A DNA stretch of 8,904 bases from Bacteroidales bacterium. Lineage in GTDB: Bacteria; Bacteroidota; Bacteroidia; Bacteroidales; WCHB1-69. The stretch covers positions 1 through 8,904 of the forward strand of contig JAFZUH010000304.1 of assembly GCA_017618435.1 (NCBI GenBank). The letters run 5' to 3'. The position numbers and the translations under genes were made by a program. Under the pieces are notes generated by a model that was not told the origin of the DNA, ran no database searches, and saw only the letters and a list, made by a program, of their open reading frames with translations. The first letter of the stretch is position 1, and every line of letters begins with the position of its first letter. Shown piece after piece: positions 1 through 6,838 of the stretch.

Positions 1-748
1 ACAATGCCAACAAAAAAGACAAAAGCGATATAAGAAATCCCATTTGGACTGCCATACGCAAAGGTTTATTACTACTAGATATAATACTATCTAAAGCTAG
101 TTTAACTAATTTGCCCATGGTATAAGAACTCTCTCCCTCCATCCTATCTGCATGTGCTACATCAACCACCCCTATCCTGAAACCTAAATAATCAATCAGG
201 GCTGAAAAATAGCGATTATATTCAGGCATCTTATTGTACTCCGTAATTACCTGCTGACTATAGATACCGAATTCTGCAACAGATTCATCTGTATGTCTAT
301 CACTCAACCAATTAAACACTCTATGATACCATTCCGAGGTTTTTTTCTTCCACCATCCAAAGTGTTTTTCCACCCGACTAGCATAAACAATATCATAACC
401 TTCCATTGCCTTGTTATATAAATTCGGAATATCTTCTGGATTGTTCTGCAGGTCGCAATCCATCACTACAACCCATTTCCCTTTTGCATACGCCAAACCT
501 GCCGTTATCGCATAATGCTGTCCGAAGTTACGACTGAGATTTATACCTTTTACCTTATAATTTTGCTCACATTGTTTCACTATTTCATTCCAAGAATCGT
601 CTGGAGAAGCATCATTAACTAGTATTATTTCATAATTATCGGTCATCTTGGTTAACACTTCCACATTACGTCTCACCAATTCTCCAACCATCTTCTCACC
701 CTTATATACGGGAGAAACAACTGATATTATAGGAGTACTACTATTCAT
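1..748 (-). CDS. Family 2 glycosyltransferase, DPM1/GtrB-like (3' end cut by window edge)
   Basis: The frame is open from the ATG at 748 to the left edge, giving 249 codons with no stop, so the C-terminus is missing. The N-terminus reads IISVVSPVYKGE (residues 7-18), the first strand of a GT-A fold. VNDASPDDSW (44-53) and MDCDLQNNPED (96-106) are the nucleotide-sugar and DxD-type metal-binding motifs. EGESSYTMGKLVKLALD (204-220) is the amphipathic stretch that precedes the membrane helices in polyprenyl-phosphate sugar transferases, and a hydrophobic segment begins near 233. Known members move a sugar from a nucleotide donor to undecaprenyl or dolichyl phosphate at the inner membrane; the sugar cannot be read here. 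By inference it serves O-antigen, capsule or other surface-glycan modification. The start lies 24 bp after the DUF4062 gene stop, so the two are probably co-transcribed. A broken copy of a related 5' end sits at 2294-2374. The family call is firm, the substrate unknown. Confidence 0.93.
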   Translation of the reverse strand, partial: MNSSTPIISVVSPVYKGEKMVGELVRRNVEVLTKMTDNYEIILVNDASPDDSWNEIVKQCEQNYKVKGINLSRNFGQHYAITAGLAYAKGKWVVVMDCDLQNNPEDIPNLYNKAMEGYDIVYASRVEKHFGWWKKKTSEWYHRVFNWLSDRHTDESVAEFGIYSQQVITEYNKMPEYNRYFSALIDYLGFRIGVVDVAHADRMEGESSYTMGKLVKLALDSIISSSNKPLRMAVQMGFLISLLSFLLAL

Positions 749-772
749 ACATTATAAATATTGCTAAATTCT

Positions 773-2263
773 TCATATTATACCCAAACCTTTCTTCGTT
801 AAACGATACGCCTGTCCCCGTCGTTTGGGATTGTCAGGATAAAGCATTGCGACATATCCACCATCTAAAGCTGGATTCAAATAATTCTTCCTAAAATTAT
901 CATCTCCTCGCAAACCTAATTTTTCTTTTATCTCCTTAGCAGTCAATATCTGGTTGCCAAGCACTGCTATCAACTGTTTTACGAATAAATCCAGTTCCGT
1001 TTCATTACCTGTTTCATTACCTGTTTCATTACCTGTTTCATTACCTGTTTCATTACCTGTTTTTCTCCAAAGGATAACACGGAACTCTTCTTGCTGATAA
1101 AATTCTGGACGCTGCAATCCATATGAAATACAACGGCTTATCATATCATTAGTACCCGTACCCACTTGCTCTACATACCCTGCCAAATAAATCGGTCGAG
1201 CCAATAACGGATTGACAGGTAATGAAATGTGCTCGCCATTTAATTTTTTAATGGTCATACCTTGTGGAAGCCTGCCGGGATTCCATATTTCCAATCTGTT
1301 TTTAAATAGCATAACCTGAATAGAACCATTGCTATTGTAATCCCTATGAAATACAGCATTCACAATGGCTTCGGTTACTGCCTGCATCGGCAATTCATAT
1401 TCCAACGAAGACTGTGCAGAAGTAGTACGCTCTCCGACATGTGCATCTATATGCGACATTACAAAAGCGACTGCCTGATCTATCATTTCAAATAACGAAC
1501 CCTCGTATATCTGCTGTGTTGCCAATGGCTTTTCTACTTTGGTTCCATAAAACTGAATGCACTTTATATTGGCAGACAAACACCAACGCTGTGTATCTTT
1601 TGCAAAAAGCAACAATGCTGCGTTTGTAATTCGTCCATTTTCAGTTATTAACCGCAAATTTTTAAGTATCTGTTGCACCGTCCCTTCTGTAAATACAACA
1701 GGAAACTTTCTGACTTCACGAGCCATTTCGCACCACCAGCGAATTTTATCATTATCCAAATCCGCCAAAGTCGCTTCCGTATTGACATGACAGTCAAATG
1801 GTCCATATTGCAGATAACCATAATTTGTAAGATATTGAACTAATGCAGCATAAACTGTTGTCAATAATTCTTCTGTAGTCGAAAAGGTATTGCGTATTAC
1901 ATCTTGTTCTATTTTATGTATAAAGCGTTCTTCTTTGACATGACGCTTCTTACAATTTTTCAGAACGACAATTCTATATCGCTGACTATCCGTAGCAACA
2001 TTATATTCATGCTCTGTAGGAGAAATTCCAGCCTCATCTTCGTATCCGTATTGCTCTCCAAGTATTCCAAGATATATTTCTGAATTTTCTGCTTCTGTCA
2101 AATATGCTTCTTCCGCCGTAATATCCTTTGCCGGCAGTTCTTCAAACAAAAAAGGTTCAAAATATTTTTGCAAAAGGGCATCCCGACGAATGAATTTCGC
2201 CAATTCCAGTCGCTCGTTTTGCAACTCATTTTGAACACTGCTTATGAATATCTTTACAGGCAT
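773..2263 (-). CDS. DUF4062 domain protein with HATPase and winged-helix C-terminus (COG2865-like)
   Basis: This is a 496-residue protein from the ATG at 2263; a TTG at 2272 would add three residues, and an in-frame stop at 2276-2278 blocks anything longer. The N-terminus (about 2-95) begins KIFISSVQNELQNER, the pattern of DUF4062, a Rossmann-like domain found on STAND-type and defence-associated proteins. The middle (about 205-400) matches COG2865 regulators: RITNAALLLFAKD, then EAIVNAVFHRD (298-308, N-box), NPGRLP (328-333) and VGTGTNDM (367-374), as in the GHKL/HATPase fold. A TGNE x5 linker (402-421) follows, then a winged-helix-like tail ending RRGQAYRLTKKG. The AlbA_2/Schlafen domain usual at the N-terminus of COG2865 proteins is replaced by DUF4062; I recall this architecture as recurrent in many bacteria, so it is not unique. 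The function is unproven; regulation or anti-phage defence is an inference. It looks somewhat richer in GC than its neighbours and lies between two GT2 5' ends, suggesting acquisition. Confidence 0.9.
   Translation of the reverse strand: MPVKIFISSVQNELQNERLELAKFIRRDALLQKYFEPFLFEELPAKDITAEEAYLTEAENSEIYLGILGEQYGYEDEAGISPTEHEYNVATDSQRYRIVVLKNCKKRHVKEERFIHKIEQDVIRNTFSTTEELLTTVYAALVQYLTNYGYLQYGPFDCHVNTEATLADLDNDKIRWWCEMAREVRKFPVVFTEGTVQQILKNLRLITENGRITNAALLLFAKDTQRWCLSANIKCIQFYGTKVEKPLATQQIYEGSLFEMIDQAVAFVMSHIDAHVGERTTSAQSSLEYELPMQAVTEAIVNAVFHRDYNSNGSIQVMLFKNRLEIWNPGRLPQGMTIKKLNGEHISLPVNPLLARPIYLAGYVEQVGTGTNDMISRCISYGLQRPEFYQQEEFRVILWRKTGNETGNETGNETGNETGNETELDLFVKQLIAVLGNQILTAKEIKEKLGLRGDDNFRKNYLNPALDGGYVAMLYPDNPKRRGQAYRLTKKGLGII
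999..1058 (-). repeat. Perfect 5 x 12 bp tandem repeat in the DUF4062/HATPase gene
   Basis: The unit gtttcattacct (plus strand) occurs five times with no mismatch, followed by a partial unit, gttt. Read on the minus strand it encodes Thr-Gly-Asn-Glu repeats in the linker between the HATPase region and the C-terminal winged helix. Because 12 is a multiple of 3, slippage would change linker length without breaking the frame. Short repeated linkers at this position are a feature I associate with COG2865 proteins. Confidence 0.97.
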
Positions 2264-2293
2264 ATCATTCAAATTTTATCTTTTTCCCGCTAC

Positions 2294-2374
2294 TCAACAG
2301 ATAAGGTTCTCTACCATCTTCTCGCCTTTATATGCGGGAGAAACAATTGATATTAATACACGATCGCAATTCAT
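2294..2374 (-). pseudogene. Truncated 5' remnant of a GT2 glycosyltransferase gene
   Basis: Reading from ATG 2374 to TGA 2294 gives 26 codons. The peptide contains LISIVSPAYKGEKMVENL, matching IISVVSPVYKGEKMVGEL at the start of the GT2 protein encoded at 1-748. Over the 41 nt from the ATA-TCA codons to the ATG-GT stretch, 37 bases are identical. The four differences are two silent third-position changes (AAG/AAA, GGT/GGC) and two conservative ones (V/I, V/A). That pattern is expected from two diverged coding alleles or paralogues, not from a recent exact duplication. Similarity ends near codon 23 and a stop follows. It lies directly behind a promoter and 30 bp upstream of the DUF4062 start, so it could also be translated as a short leader peptide. 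I judge it a broken gene end left by insertion or allele replacement. Confidence 0.75.
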
Positions 2375-2395
2375 TACACACAACAAATATTTGAG

Positions 2396-2428
2396 CAAAG
2401 ATACAAGTTTTTTTTTGAATAGAACAAT
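2396..2428 (-). promoter_or_regulatory. Bacteroidota-type promoter for the GT2 remnant, DUF4062 and GT2 genes
   Basis: On the minus strand TATCTTTG (2403-2396) matches the TAnnTTTG -7 box. An ATTG (2428-2425) sits upstream with a 21-nt spacer that includes an A9 run, which fits the expected -33/-7 spacing. The remnant ATG follows 21 bp after the -7 box. Transcription would run leftwards through the remnant and probably into the DUF4062 and GT2 genes, as no clear terminator lies between them. Confidence 0.6.
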
Positions 2429-2537
2429 GTTTTCGCAACTATTTCTTATTTATAGATTCAATAAGCAAAATTTCATCATATTGAAAAGATTTTTTCAGGA
2501 AAAATACAAGGAAGGGAGTATATTTAATTTTTTTTTG

Positions 2538-2545
2538 TACCTTTG
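2538..2545 (+). promoter_or_regulatory. Candidate -7 box of the corA promoter
   Basis: TACCTTTG matches the Bacteroidota TAnnTTTG -7 consensus and lies 55 bp before the corA start. A T-rich tract precedes it. No convincing TTTG -33 box is seen 19-21 bp upstream, so this rests on the -7 match and position alone. Confidence 0.5.
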
Positions 2546-2586
2546 CAGGCAAACAATAAGATAAGAGGAATGTAAAAAGTATTAAG

Positions 2587-2594
2587 AAAGGAGG
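2587..2594 (+). promoter_or_regulatory. Strong Shine-Dalgarno site of corA
   Basis: AAAGGAGG lies 6 nt before the ATG at 2601, a near-ideal anti-SD match. The other minus-strand genes here show weak sites or none, as is usual in Bacteroidota, so this one stands out and fixes the corA start. Confidence 0.7.
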
Positions 2595-2600
2595 TCGTGT

Positions 2601-3515
2601 ATGATAGACACATTGTTACTGGGTAAATTGAGATGGTTACATGTTCAACAACCTTCAGATGAAGATTTTGAACAACTCCAAAAAGAGTTTGATTTTCACC
2701 CCTTAGATATAGAAGACTGTAGAAGTTATACACAACGCCCCAAAATAGACGTTTATGACGATTACTATTTCCTTATCCTCCATTTTCCTCATTTTGACAA
2801 TCTCAAACGTTTTGTTAAAGCCCAAGAGGTAAAAATTTTCTGGGGAAAAGACTATATCATCACCATCGGTCGCTCTCACTGGGTAGTTGAAGACCTTTTT
2901 AACTACTATACACAAAATCCCACTGCCGCCGATGACCTCATTGCCAAATCAACTGACGCTATTTTGTACAATCTGCTCAACAGACTTATTAACGAATCTT
3001 ATTTATTGGTCAACCGCGTGGGACAAGAAATTGATGAAATTAACCGCGAACTGTTCGACACAAAGCCGGAAAAAATTATTGAAAAAATATCTATTGCACG
3101 AAGAAACGTTATCCAACTAAACACTATCTTTAAACCGCAATTGAGAGTGTTCCATAAATTTGAATCAGGAGACATCAAAGGTTTTGAACAAACCGAAGAT
3201 ATGGAAGACTACTGGGGTAATATACTGGACATTTACCAAAAAATGTGGGATATGATTGAAGACTTTGAAGAACTGACCTACTCTCTAAATCAAACTTTCG
3301 ATTCGGTACAGGCAAACAAAACCAACGAAACCATGAAAGTACTTACACTTATTTCAACTATTTCTTTGCCTCTAACTTTCGTTACAAGTGCATACGGAAT
3401 GAATGTTGATTTGCCCTTTGCCCATTCACGCTTTGCGTTCACCTTAATTATGGGAATATGTATAATTTTGTTGATATTTTTTGTTTATATCTTCCGAAAG
3501 AAGAAATGGTTATAA
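2601..3515 (+). CDS. corA: CorA family magnesium/divalent cation transporter
   Basis: This 304-residue protein is close to the usual CorA length (316 in E. coli). It has a large soluble N-terminal part with a long helical region (about 130-245, funnel helices), then two membrane segments near the C-terminus (about 246-266 and 279-298). The hallmark YGMN sequence is present, with GMN at 266-268, preceded by ISLPLTFVTSA as in CorA transmembrane helix 1. The protein ends in a short basic tail (RKKKW). Known CorA proteins form homopentameric inner-membrane channels importing Mg2+, and also Co2+ or Ni2+; some relatives are Zn2+ transporters, so the exact ion is inferred. The gene has its own promoter box and a strong SD site and ends 29 bp from the convergent DUF5606 gene with a shared terminator. 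The leader is short and shows no recognisable Mg2+ riboswitch. Confidence 0.96.
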   Translation: MIDTLLLGKLRWLHVQQPSDEDFEQLQKEFDFHPLDIEDCRSYTQRPKIDVYDDYYFLILHFPHFDNLKRFVKAQEVKIFWGKDYIITIGRSHWVVEDLFNYYTQNPTAADDLIAKSTDAILYNLLNRLINESYLLVNRVGQEIDEINRELFDTKPEKIIEKISIARRNVIQLNTIFKPQLRVFHKFESGDIKGFEQTEDMEDYWGNILDIYQKMWDMIEDFEELTYSLNQTFDSVQANKTNETMKVLTLISTISLPLTFVTSAYGMNVDLPFAHSRFAFTLIMGICIILLIFFVYIFRKKKWL

Positions 3516-3543
3516 AAAAAACGGCTTAATAGCCGTTTTTTTT
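3514..3543. terminator. Bidirectional rho-independent terminator between corA and the DUF5606 gene
   Basis: ACGGCT (3521-3526) pairs with AGCCGT (3531-3536) around a TAAT loop. The stem is flanked by an A run on the left (3514-3520) and a T run on the right (3537-3543), which also pair. The same hairpin therefore gives a U-tract on either strand and can end both convergent transcripts. It overlaps the last bases of the corA stop codon and finishes one base before the DUF5606 stop. Confidence 0.9.
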
Positions 3544-3544
3544 A

Positions 3545-3973
3545 TTATTGTTGATTTTCATTTTCTTTATTTTCGTCCGTTTCTTCAAAAGACAACAAAT
3601 TGTTTGTTTGCAAAAGGTTATACCAAGAATATAACTTTTTCACATCAGACAAATGTATTCTATCCCTATCATGTTCAGGAAGCACTTCTGTCAAATATGC
3701 CCACAAATCCGCTTCTTTTGCCGTTTTGATGTCCAAGCCTATTTTTTCTCCATTTTCTTTATCATAAATCTTTTTGAACACATCTTTCAAAGGAATATCT
3801 TCCTCTTGAGTGAACATACAAATATCACTCAACGAACTTGCTCTCATTGTAGCAAACAATGGCATTCTTTGTTTGGTCTCCAATGACTCAACAACAACAC
3901 GATTGTTGCCTCTTGCAATTATTTTGTATAATCCGCTTTTTCCTGCTACAAATAAAATTTCTTTCAAATCCAT
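3545..3973 (-). CDS. DUF5606 domain-containing protein
   Basis: This 142-residue protein starts MDLKEILFVAGKSGLYKII and continues NNRVVVESLETKQRMPLFAT, the pattern of DUF5606, a family I know mainly from Bacteroidetes and whose function is unknown. The N-terminal 55 or so residues look like a small beta-rich domain. The middle (about 58-125) is helical and charged, with a conserved-looking DLWAYLTEVLPEHDRDRIHLSDVKKLYSWYNLL stretch split across 91-122. The C-terminus is a polar tail rich in Glu and Asn. No signal peptide or membrane segment is seen, so it is probably cytoplasmic. It lies downstream of miaA but has its own candidate promoter in the 78-bp gap and ends at the terminator shared with corA. 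No function is claimed. Confidence 0.85.
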   Translation of the reverse strand: MDLKEILFVAGKSGLYKIIARGNNRVVVESLETKQRMPLFATMRASSLSDICMFTQEEDIPLKDVFKKIYDKENGEKIGLDIKTAKEADLWAYLTEVLPEHDRDRIHLSDVKKLYSWYNLLQTNNLLSFEETDENKENENQQ

Positions 3974-4007
3974 ATTCTTTCTTTTTATATCTAATTTTTT
4001 AGCCTCG

Positions 4008-4015
4008 CAAAGGTA
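4008..4015 (-). promoter_or_regulatory. Candidate -7 box upstream of the DUF5606 gene
   Basis: On the minus strand TACCTTTG (4015-4008) matches TAnnTTTG and lies 34 bp before the ATG at 3973. No clear -33 TTTG is seen at the expected spacing. The gene may therefore be transcribed independently of miaA as well as by read-through. Confidence 0.5.
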
Positions 4016-4051
4016 ATAAAAAAATATTTATCTTCCCTTTCTCCCGTTTAT

Positions 4052-4975
4052 TTATTTTTCAACTTGCTGCAACTCCGTATTCTGCATAACCCAATTGTAC
4101 ACATCTTCAATCTGTGCGGGTGAAAAATAAAGCATTTTTTCATCTCTTTTAAACCATGTCATTTGTCTTTTGGCATAACGTCTGGTATTGGTTTTAATCT
4201 TTTCTTTGGCTTCGGCCAAGGTGAATTTTCCATCAAAACAGGCAAACAATTCTTTATACCCAACCGTATTCAGAGCATTAAGGTTTCTCATCGGCAAAAG
4301 TGCCTCTGCCTCTTCTATCATACCACTTTTCAACATCATTTCAGTACGTAGATTAATTCGCTCATTGAGTATTTCCCTTGGGAGTGCCAAGCATATTTTC
4401 AAAATACGGAACTTCCGTTGTAATGCCGGTTGTGTTCTAAGTTCCGTATAAGTTTTTCCTGTCTGCAAACAAACCTCTACGGCTCTCAACACTCGTTTAT
4501 AGTTGTTTTTGTCCACTATTTGATAATATTCTGGGTCTAATGTTTGCAATTGATTTAAAATTGGCATCAATCCTTCAGTTTCATATTGTTTTTGCAAATG
4601 TTTCCGTAAATCTACATCCACATCAGGCAAATTGTCAATACCATTGCAAAGCGTATCTATATACAAGCCGCTTCCTCCCGTTGCAATAACAATATCTTTG
4701 GTTTGAAACAATTGCTCTATTGTTTTTAGGGCTTCTTGTTCATAAATACTTACATTGTAATAATCAACGATAGAAAGATTCCCGACAAAATGATGAGGCA
4801 CCATTGCCAATTCTTCGGCAGTTGGGGCTGCCGTTCCTATGGGAATCTCTTTGTAAAACTGCCTTGAATCGGCAGATATAATCTCTGTATGTAATCGTTG
4901 TGCCAAATCTATACAAAAAGCCGTTTTTCCAACGGCGGTCGGACCAACAACGACAAGTAAAGTTTTTTTATTCAT
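4052..4975 (-). CDS. miaA: tRNA dimethylallyltransferase MiaA
   Basis: This 307-residue enzyme is of normal length for the family. It attaches a dimethylallyl group from dimethylallyl diphosphate to N6 of adenosine 37 in tRNAs reading codons that start with U, in the cytoplasm. The P-loop GPTAVGKT is at 11-18. DSRQFY (36-41) carries the Asp/Ser pair of the active site. TGGSGLY (99-105) is the conserved DMAPP/tRNA pocket motif. NNYKRVLRAVEV (157-168), NTVGYKE (236-242) and RRYAKRQMTWFKRD (265-278) complete the set, the last contacting tRNA. It begins 23 bp after the stop of the pRiA4b ORF-3-like gene with no promoter between, so the two probably form an operon. Only a weak SD is seen before the start. 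Nothing is missing. Confidence 0.98.
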   Translation of the reverse strand: MNKKTLLVVVGPTAVGKTAFCIDLAQRLHTEIISADSRQFYKEIPIGTAAPTAEELAMVPHHFVGNLSIVDYYNVSIYEQEALKTIEQLFQTKDIVIATGGSGLYIDTLCNGIDNLPDVDVDLRKHLQKQYETEGLMPILNQLQTLDPEYYQIVDKNNYKRVLRAVEVCLQTGKTYTELRTQPALQRKFRILKICLALPREILNERINLRTEMMLKSGMIEEAEALLPMRNLNALNTVGYKELFACFDGKFTLAEAKEKIKTNTRRYAKRQMTWFKRDEKMLYFSPAQIEDVYNWVMQNTELQQVEK

Positions 4976-4998
4976 CTGACAAATAATTGCAACAACAA

Positions 4999-5538
4999 TT
5001 ATTCTATCTCAATTTCACTATCTAAACCTTCAAAATCTTCTTCATCGTAGAAATCTTCGTCTGAATCCAATTCCAAATCCAAGTCGTCAAAATTATCTAA
5101 AATTTGCACGTTCGCTTTTGGTAACTCACCCACTTTGTTTGTACAAACAGGATAAGTGGTATTGGCTTTTTCTTCAAACGCCTTGATAAATTCAATATAA
5201 AAGGTTTTCAGATGCAGAAAATCATATTCATATATCAATTTTTGATGTGGGTCATCAATAAAATCTCTGATAACGGCATTTGCCATCACCTCTTTGGGCA
5301 TATTTGCATCTTCCTTATCGTCTTCGTTTTCATCGCCCATATCCATCAAGGTAATTTCCACCTGTTTTTCCCATTTGGTATCTGTCGTATAAAACGAAGC
5401 CAATTCATTGCCACTTAAACCCAAACTTTGAATAATTACATCATGAAAATCTTTAAAGGTTTGATTGGACAAAATTTCATAATCACGAGTCAGTCCTTCC
5501 ACTTCATCTGAAAACAATCTGAATTTATATGCGTACAT
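4999..5538 (-). CDS. pRiA4b ORF-3-like (IS1096 TnpR passenger family) protein
   Basis: This 179-residue protein starts MYAYKFRLFSDEVEGLTRDYEI, and residues 1-130 fit the plasmid pRiA4b ORF-3 / IS1096 passenger family (PF07929-type): a beta-rich start, then FKDFHDVIIQSLGL, FYTTDTKWEKQVEITLMDM and DDPHQKLIYEYDF, where the family has the D...L.Y.YDFGD.W pattern. Here the GDxW end is replaced by LHLKTFYIE. The last 35 residues are strikingly acidic (Asp/Glu-rich from about 145). The family is named after mobile-element passenger genes, but no transposase or inverted repeats surround this gene, and it looks like a stable chromosomal neighbour of miaA. The function is unknown. A TAnnTTTG promoter box lies 28 bp upstream of the start. 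Confidence 0.82.
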   Translation of the reverse strand: MYAYKFRLFSDEVEGLTRDYEILSNQTFKDFHDVIIQSLGLSGNELASFYTTDTKWEKQVEITLMDMGDENEDDKEDANMPKEVMANAVIRDFIDDPHQKLIYEYDFLHLKTFYIEFIKAFEEKANTTYPVCTNKVGELPKANVQILDNFDDLDLELDSDEDFYDEEDFEGLDSEIEIE

Positions 5539-5565
5539 ATTTTATATGCTTTAATATTATTTATG

Positions 5566-5573
5566 CAAAGGTA
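5566..5573 (-). promoter_or_regulatory. Candidate -7 box for the pRiA4b ORF-3-like gene and miaA
   Basis: TACCTTTG (minus strand, 5573-5566) matches TAnnTTTG and is followed 28 bp later by the ATG at 5538. A TTG upstream (in CTCTTGATAG) has only a 16-nt spacer, shorter than the usual 19-21, so the -33 element is uncertain. It probably drives both genes. Confidence 0.5.
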
Positions 5574-5659
5574 AACAAAAAAACACTATCAAGAGAAATT
5601 TCACGAATAAAAAATTTAATTTTCTCTCTTATATTTTATCGTATAACAAACAATAAAAT

Positions 5660-6796
5660 TTAGACCAGCAAAGTACGATAGGCTTCCAACATTTGGCTGG
5701 CTATTATGTCGGGAGTAAAACGCAAACGTTGTTGTTGTCCCAAACCAATCATTTGTTGTCTTAAATTTTCATCTGACAATATCTTATTGAGATGATTTGC
5801 AATAGCATTCACATCATTGGGAGTGGCATACAACACCGCATCTCCTCCAACTTCCGGCATAGAAGAAACATTCGCGGTTACAACCGGAGTATCGCAACAC
5901 ATTGCCTCCAATATAGGAATACCAAATCCTTCAAAATAAGACATATAAACAGAAGCATGGGCTGCAGTATACAAAGCAGGAAAATCGTCAAAGGCTATAT
6001 TGGGAAGAAAATATACACGATAAGTCAGATTGTATTTTTTTATTGTATTTTTTAGTATATCAATATAATCACCACGATGACGACCAAGTACAACCAAAGA
6101 AACATCGGCTGGCAATTGTGCCATTGCCTGAATGACCGTATCTTGATTTTTCCGTTCTTCTACCGTTCCCACACAGAGAATATAATGTTGTGGCAATTTA
6201 TATTTTTGACGTACTTGTTCTATTATTGTTTGCTTATCGGTATTTTTTATCCAATTCCAAAATATGCTATCAACAGATTGGTATATTACCTTAATTCTAT
6301 TTTCAGGTATTTTCAATATGTTTATCAAATCTTGTTTCGTCTGTTCACTAATTGCAACAATCATATCCGCTACCTTACAAGCATGTTTTTGTTTGTGCTG
6401 GTAAATAAAACTATCCAATTTGCTAAAATAATGGGGATAGCGAAATGCAATAAGGTCATGAATACTTACAACTTTTTTCACCCCCATAGGCAAACAATAG
6501 GGCAATTCGTGACTGAGTCCATGAAATATCTGCACATTATTTCTTTTCATGTGTCGATAATCCCCAATTGTTCTCCATAATGCAGGCACAAAACGCCATA
6601 TTTTTTCAGGCAACACCACAGAGACATTATCCTCTGCTTGAAAATAATTGTGGTAAAGTTGCTTTATTTTAGGGGTATATAACAATAAAGCAGAGGTTTT
6701 ATCCCCATGTGCCACACCATCAATGAGCATACGGCTATAATTTCCCAATCCGGAATGGTTGCAAAAGGCTCGCTTGGCATCGTATCCTATTATCAT
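5660..6796 (-). CDS. GT4-type (GT-B fold) glycosyltransferase
   Basis: This 378-residue protein is of standard length for a retaining GT4 glycosyltransferase. The N-terminal acceptor domain opens MIIGYDAKRAF and carries the glycine-rich SGLGNYSR (15-22); SIHDLIAFRYP (111-121) is the second typical motif. The C-terminal donor domain begins near VGTVEERKN (209-217) and holds the E-x7-E motif EGFGIPILE (289-297), where the two Glu bind the nucleotide-sugar. No membrane helix or signal peptide is seen, so it acts at the cytoplasmic face. The sugar and acceptor are unknown; lipopolysaccharide or other surface-polysaccharide assembly is inferred from the family. The start is set by the MIIGYDAKRA beginning; an AGGAAG lies only 2 nt before it, too close to be a normal SD. 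It follows the exported-protein gene after 42 bp, so the two are probably co-transcribed. Confidence 0.94.
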   Translation of the reverse strand: MIIGYDAKRAFCNHSGLGNYSRMLIDGVAHGDKTSALLLYTPKIKQLYHNYFQAEDNVSVVLPEKIWRFVPALWRTIGDYRHMKRNNVQIFHGLSHELPYCLPMGVKKVVSIHDLIAFRYPHYFSKLDSFIYQHKQKHACKVADMIVAISEQTKQDLINILKIPENRIKVIYQSVDSIFWNWIKNTDKQTIIEQVRQKYKLPQHYILCVGTVEERKNQDTVIQAMAQLPADVSLVVLGRHRGDYIDILKNTIKKYNLTYRVYFLPNIAFDDFPALYTAAHASVYMSYFEGFGIPILEAMCCDTPVVTANVSSMPEVGGDAVLYATPNDVNAIANHLNKILSDENLRQQMIGLGQQQRLRFTPDIIASQMLEAYRTLLV

Positions 6797-6838
6797 AACT
6801 TCCTATACATATTAATATTAGTATAACAATTCATTTTT

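Noticed and set aside
2244..2564. Plus-strand open frame of 106 codons across the DUF4062/corA intergenic region
   Set aside because: It crosses the minus-strand promoter and GT2 remnant, resembles no family and has no ribosome binding site.
2546..2600. Possible Mg2+ riboswitch in the corA leader
   Set aside because: The leader is only about 50 nt with no stable stem that I can find, far too short for known Mg2+ riboswitches.
4999..5538. Possible insertion-sequence passenger gene, from the IS1096/pRiA4b family name
   Set aside because: No transposase, terminal inverted repeats or target duplication flank it, and it sits in an apparent operon with miaA.
5591..5630. Imperfect inverted repeat (AAGAGAAATTT against AATTTTCTCTCTT) as a terminator for the GT4 operon
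   Set aside because: The arms need gaps to pair and the T run lies several bases away from the stem, so it does not meet the usual terminator form. Chance in AT-rich DNA is likely.
6077..6580. Plus-strand open frame of 167 codons inside the GT4 gene
   Set aside because: It lies fully antisense to a well-supported glycosyltransferase, has no SD or promoter, and its composition reflects the complementary strand.
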